Source of the DNA: an uncultured bacterium
GTDB lineage: Bacteria > Bacteroidota > Bacteroidia > Chitinophagales > Chitinophagaceae
Length of the DNA: 64,000 bases
Direction: 5' to 3'
Assembly: GCA_903920455.1 (NCBI GenBank)
Contig: CAIXLY010000077.1
Location: forward strand, 1-64,000
The notes below the pieces were generated by a model. It was not told the origin of the DNA and did not search any database. It saw nothing but the letters and a program-made list of their open reading frames with translations. Positions 63,596 through 64,000 of the stretch are shown in pieces. Every line of letters starts with the position of its first letter. Position 1 is the first letter of the stretch. Position numbers and translations under genes: made by a program.

Positions 63596-64000
63596 ATGTT
63601 GCAGGCAAAGGGCATAGTCAAAAGGTATGGAACACTAGAGGTGTTGAAGGGCATTGATTTGTCAGTCAGCCGCGGAGAGATACTCAGCATTGCAGGATCT
63701 TCAGGTGCTGGCAAAACTACGCTGTTGCATATTTTGGGCACCTTGGATCATCAAGATCAAGGTGAGCTACACATTGAAGGAATAAGGGTAGATACCCTGG
63801 CCGGAAAAGCACTAGCAGCTTTTAGAAATCGGCATATTGGCTTTATTTTTCAATTTCACCATTTGCTTCCTGAATTTTCGGCATTGGAAAACATATGTAT
63901 TCCTGGATGGATTGCAGGTAAGCCGAAGTTGATGCTAGAAAAAAAGGCAAACGAATTGTTGGGAAGACTTGGCATTGGGCATCGGGCTGATCATAAGCCC
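63596..64000 (+). CDS. LolD-like ABC transporter ATP-binding protein, 3' end outside window
   Basis: The frame from ATG 63596 is open to the window end (135 codons) and is missing from the ORF track because it has no stop. It reads MLQAKGIVKRYGTLEVLKGIDLSV, then Walker A AGSSGAGKTTLLHILGTLD and the Q-loop region RNRHIGFIFQFHHLLPEFSALENICIP. The FIFQFHHLLPEFSALENV-type wording is characteristic of LolD, the ATPase that powers release of lipoproteins from the inner membrane, though MacB-type ATPases are close relatives. Walker B and the signature motif lie beyond the window. Confidence 0.85.
   Translation, partial: MLQAKGIVKRYGTLEVLKGIDLSVSRGEILSIAGSSGAGKTTLLHILGTLDHQDQGELHIEGIRVDTLAGKALAAFRNRHIGFIFQFHHLLPEFSALENICIPGWIAGKPKLMLEKKANELLGRLGIGHRADHKP

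Overview
The window reads as chromosomal DNA of a Bacteroidota bacterium, most likely of the Chitinophagaceae type. The family assignment is inference from gene content. The evidence is two large PKD-repeat proteins with type IX secretion system (T9SS) type B C-terminal domains, each followed by a PorP/SprF gene; a T9SS type A sorting domain; a TonB-dependent receptor; Bacteroidota families such as DUF6089, DUF6702 and DUF2795; and promoter boxes of the form TAnnTTTG with no obvious Shine-Dalgarno sequences. I saw no rRNA, tRNA, CRISPR array, insertion sequence or prophage gene.

Layout. (1) 1-13,050, all plus strand: an export and catabolic cluster. It holds the 3' end of a GH78 alpha-L-rhamnosidase, then a TonB-dependent receptor between two paralogous beta-propeller/phosphoesterase proteins, a 1069-residue Asp-box (sortilin-like) protein and a type I sulfatase. 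No SusD is present. (2) 13,068-15,612, minus strand: homoserine dehydrogenase and homoserine O-acetyltransferase (hom-metX) behind a clear SAM-I riboswitch with terminator and antiterminator. (3) 15,698-22,260: uvrA, a DUF6089/ElaA-type GNAT pair on the minus strand, and recG, whose conserved N-terminus extends upstream of every canonical start codon. (4) 22,314-27,130: first PKD/type B protein plus PorP module. (5) 27,200-41,054: GlcD-like oxidase, a CarboxypepD_reg-like protein, an Mrp P-loop ATPase, DUF6702, a HupE-like membrane protein, an M1 peptidase, a rhodanese-thioredoxin lipoprotein, a stand-alone RlmK-like methyltransferase, a SlyD-like FKBP, NamZ/DUF1343, fmt, pepT and exbB-exbD. 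(6) 41,060-46,459: prmC, ribD, a YigZ-family gene, a zinc-ribbon coiled-coil protein, a Nif3-like protein and a DUF695 protein. (7) 46,550-52,572: second PKD/type B plus PorP module. (8) 52,705-64,000: peroxiredoxin, a 110-residue protein that is almost only a T9SS type A domain, an RlmI-like methyltransferase, grpE-dnaJ, a minus-strand run (symporter, O-methyltransferase, glucosaminidase-LysM, hpt), recN, fabI, a SemiSWEET sugar transporter overlapping fabI, DUF2795, and the 5' part of a lolD-like ABC ATPase cut by the window end.

Most of the window is housekeeping: DNA repair (uvrA, recG, recN), rRNA and protein methylation, chaperones, and methionine, riboflavin and fatty-acid biosynthesis. 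The accessory and most interesting parts are the first 13 kb, the two secretion modules, the riboswitch leader and the promoter architecture. Several genes have a TAnnTTTG box only 3-5 nt before the start codon, and two unrelated promoters share a 12-bp palindrome fused to the -7 box. I did not find a clearly new multi-gene system. The receptor flanked by two phosphoesterase paralogues is the best candidate for an undescribed uptake unit.
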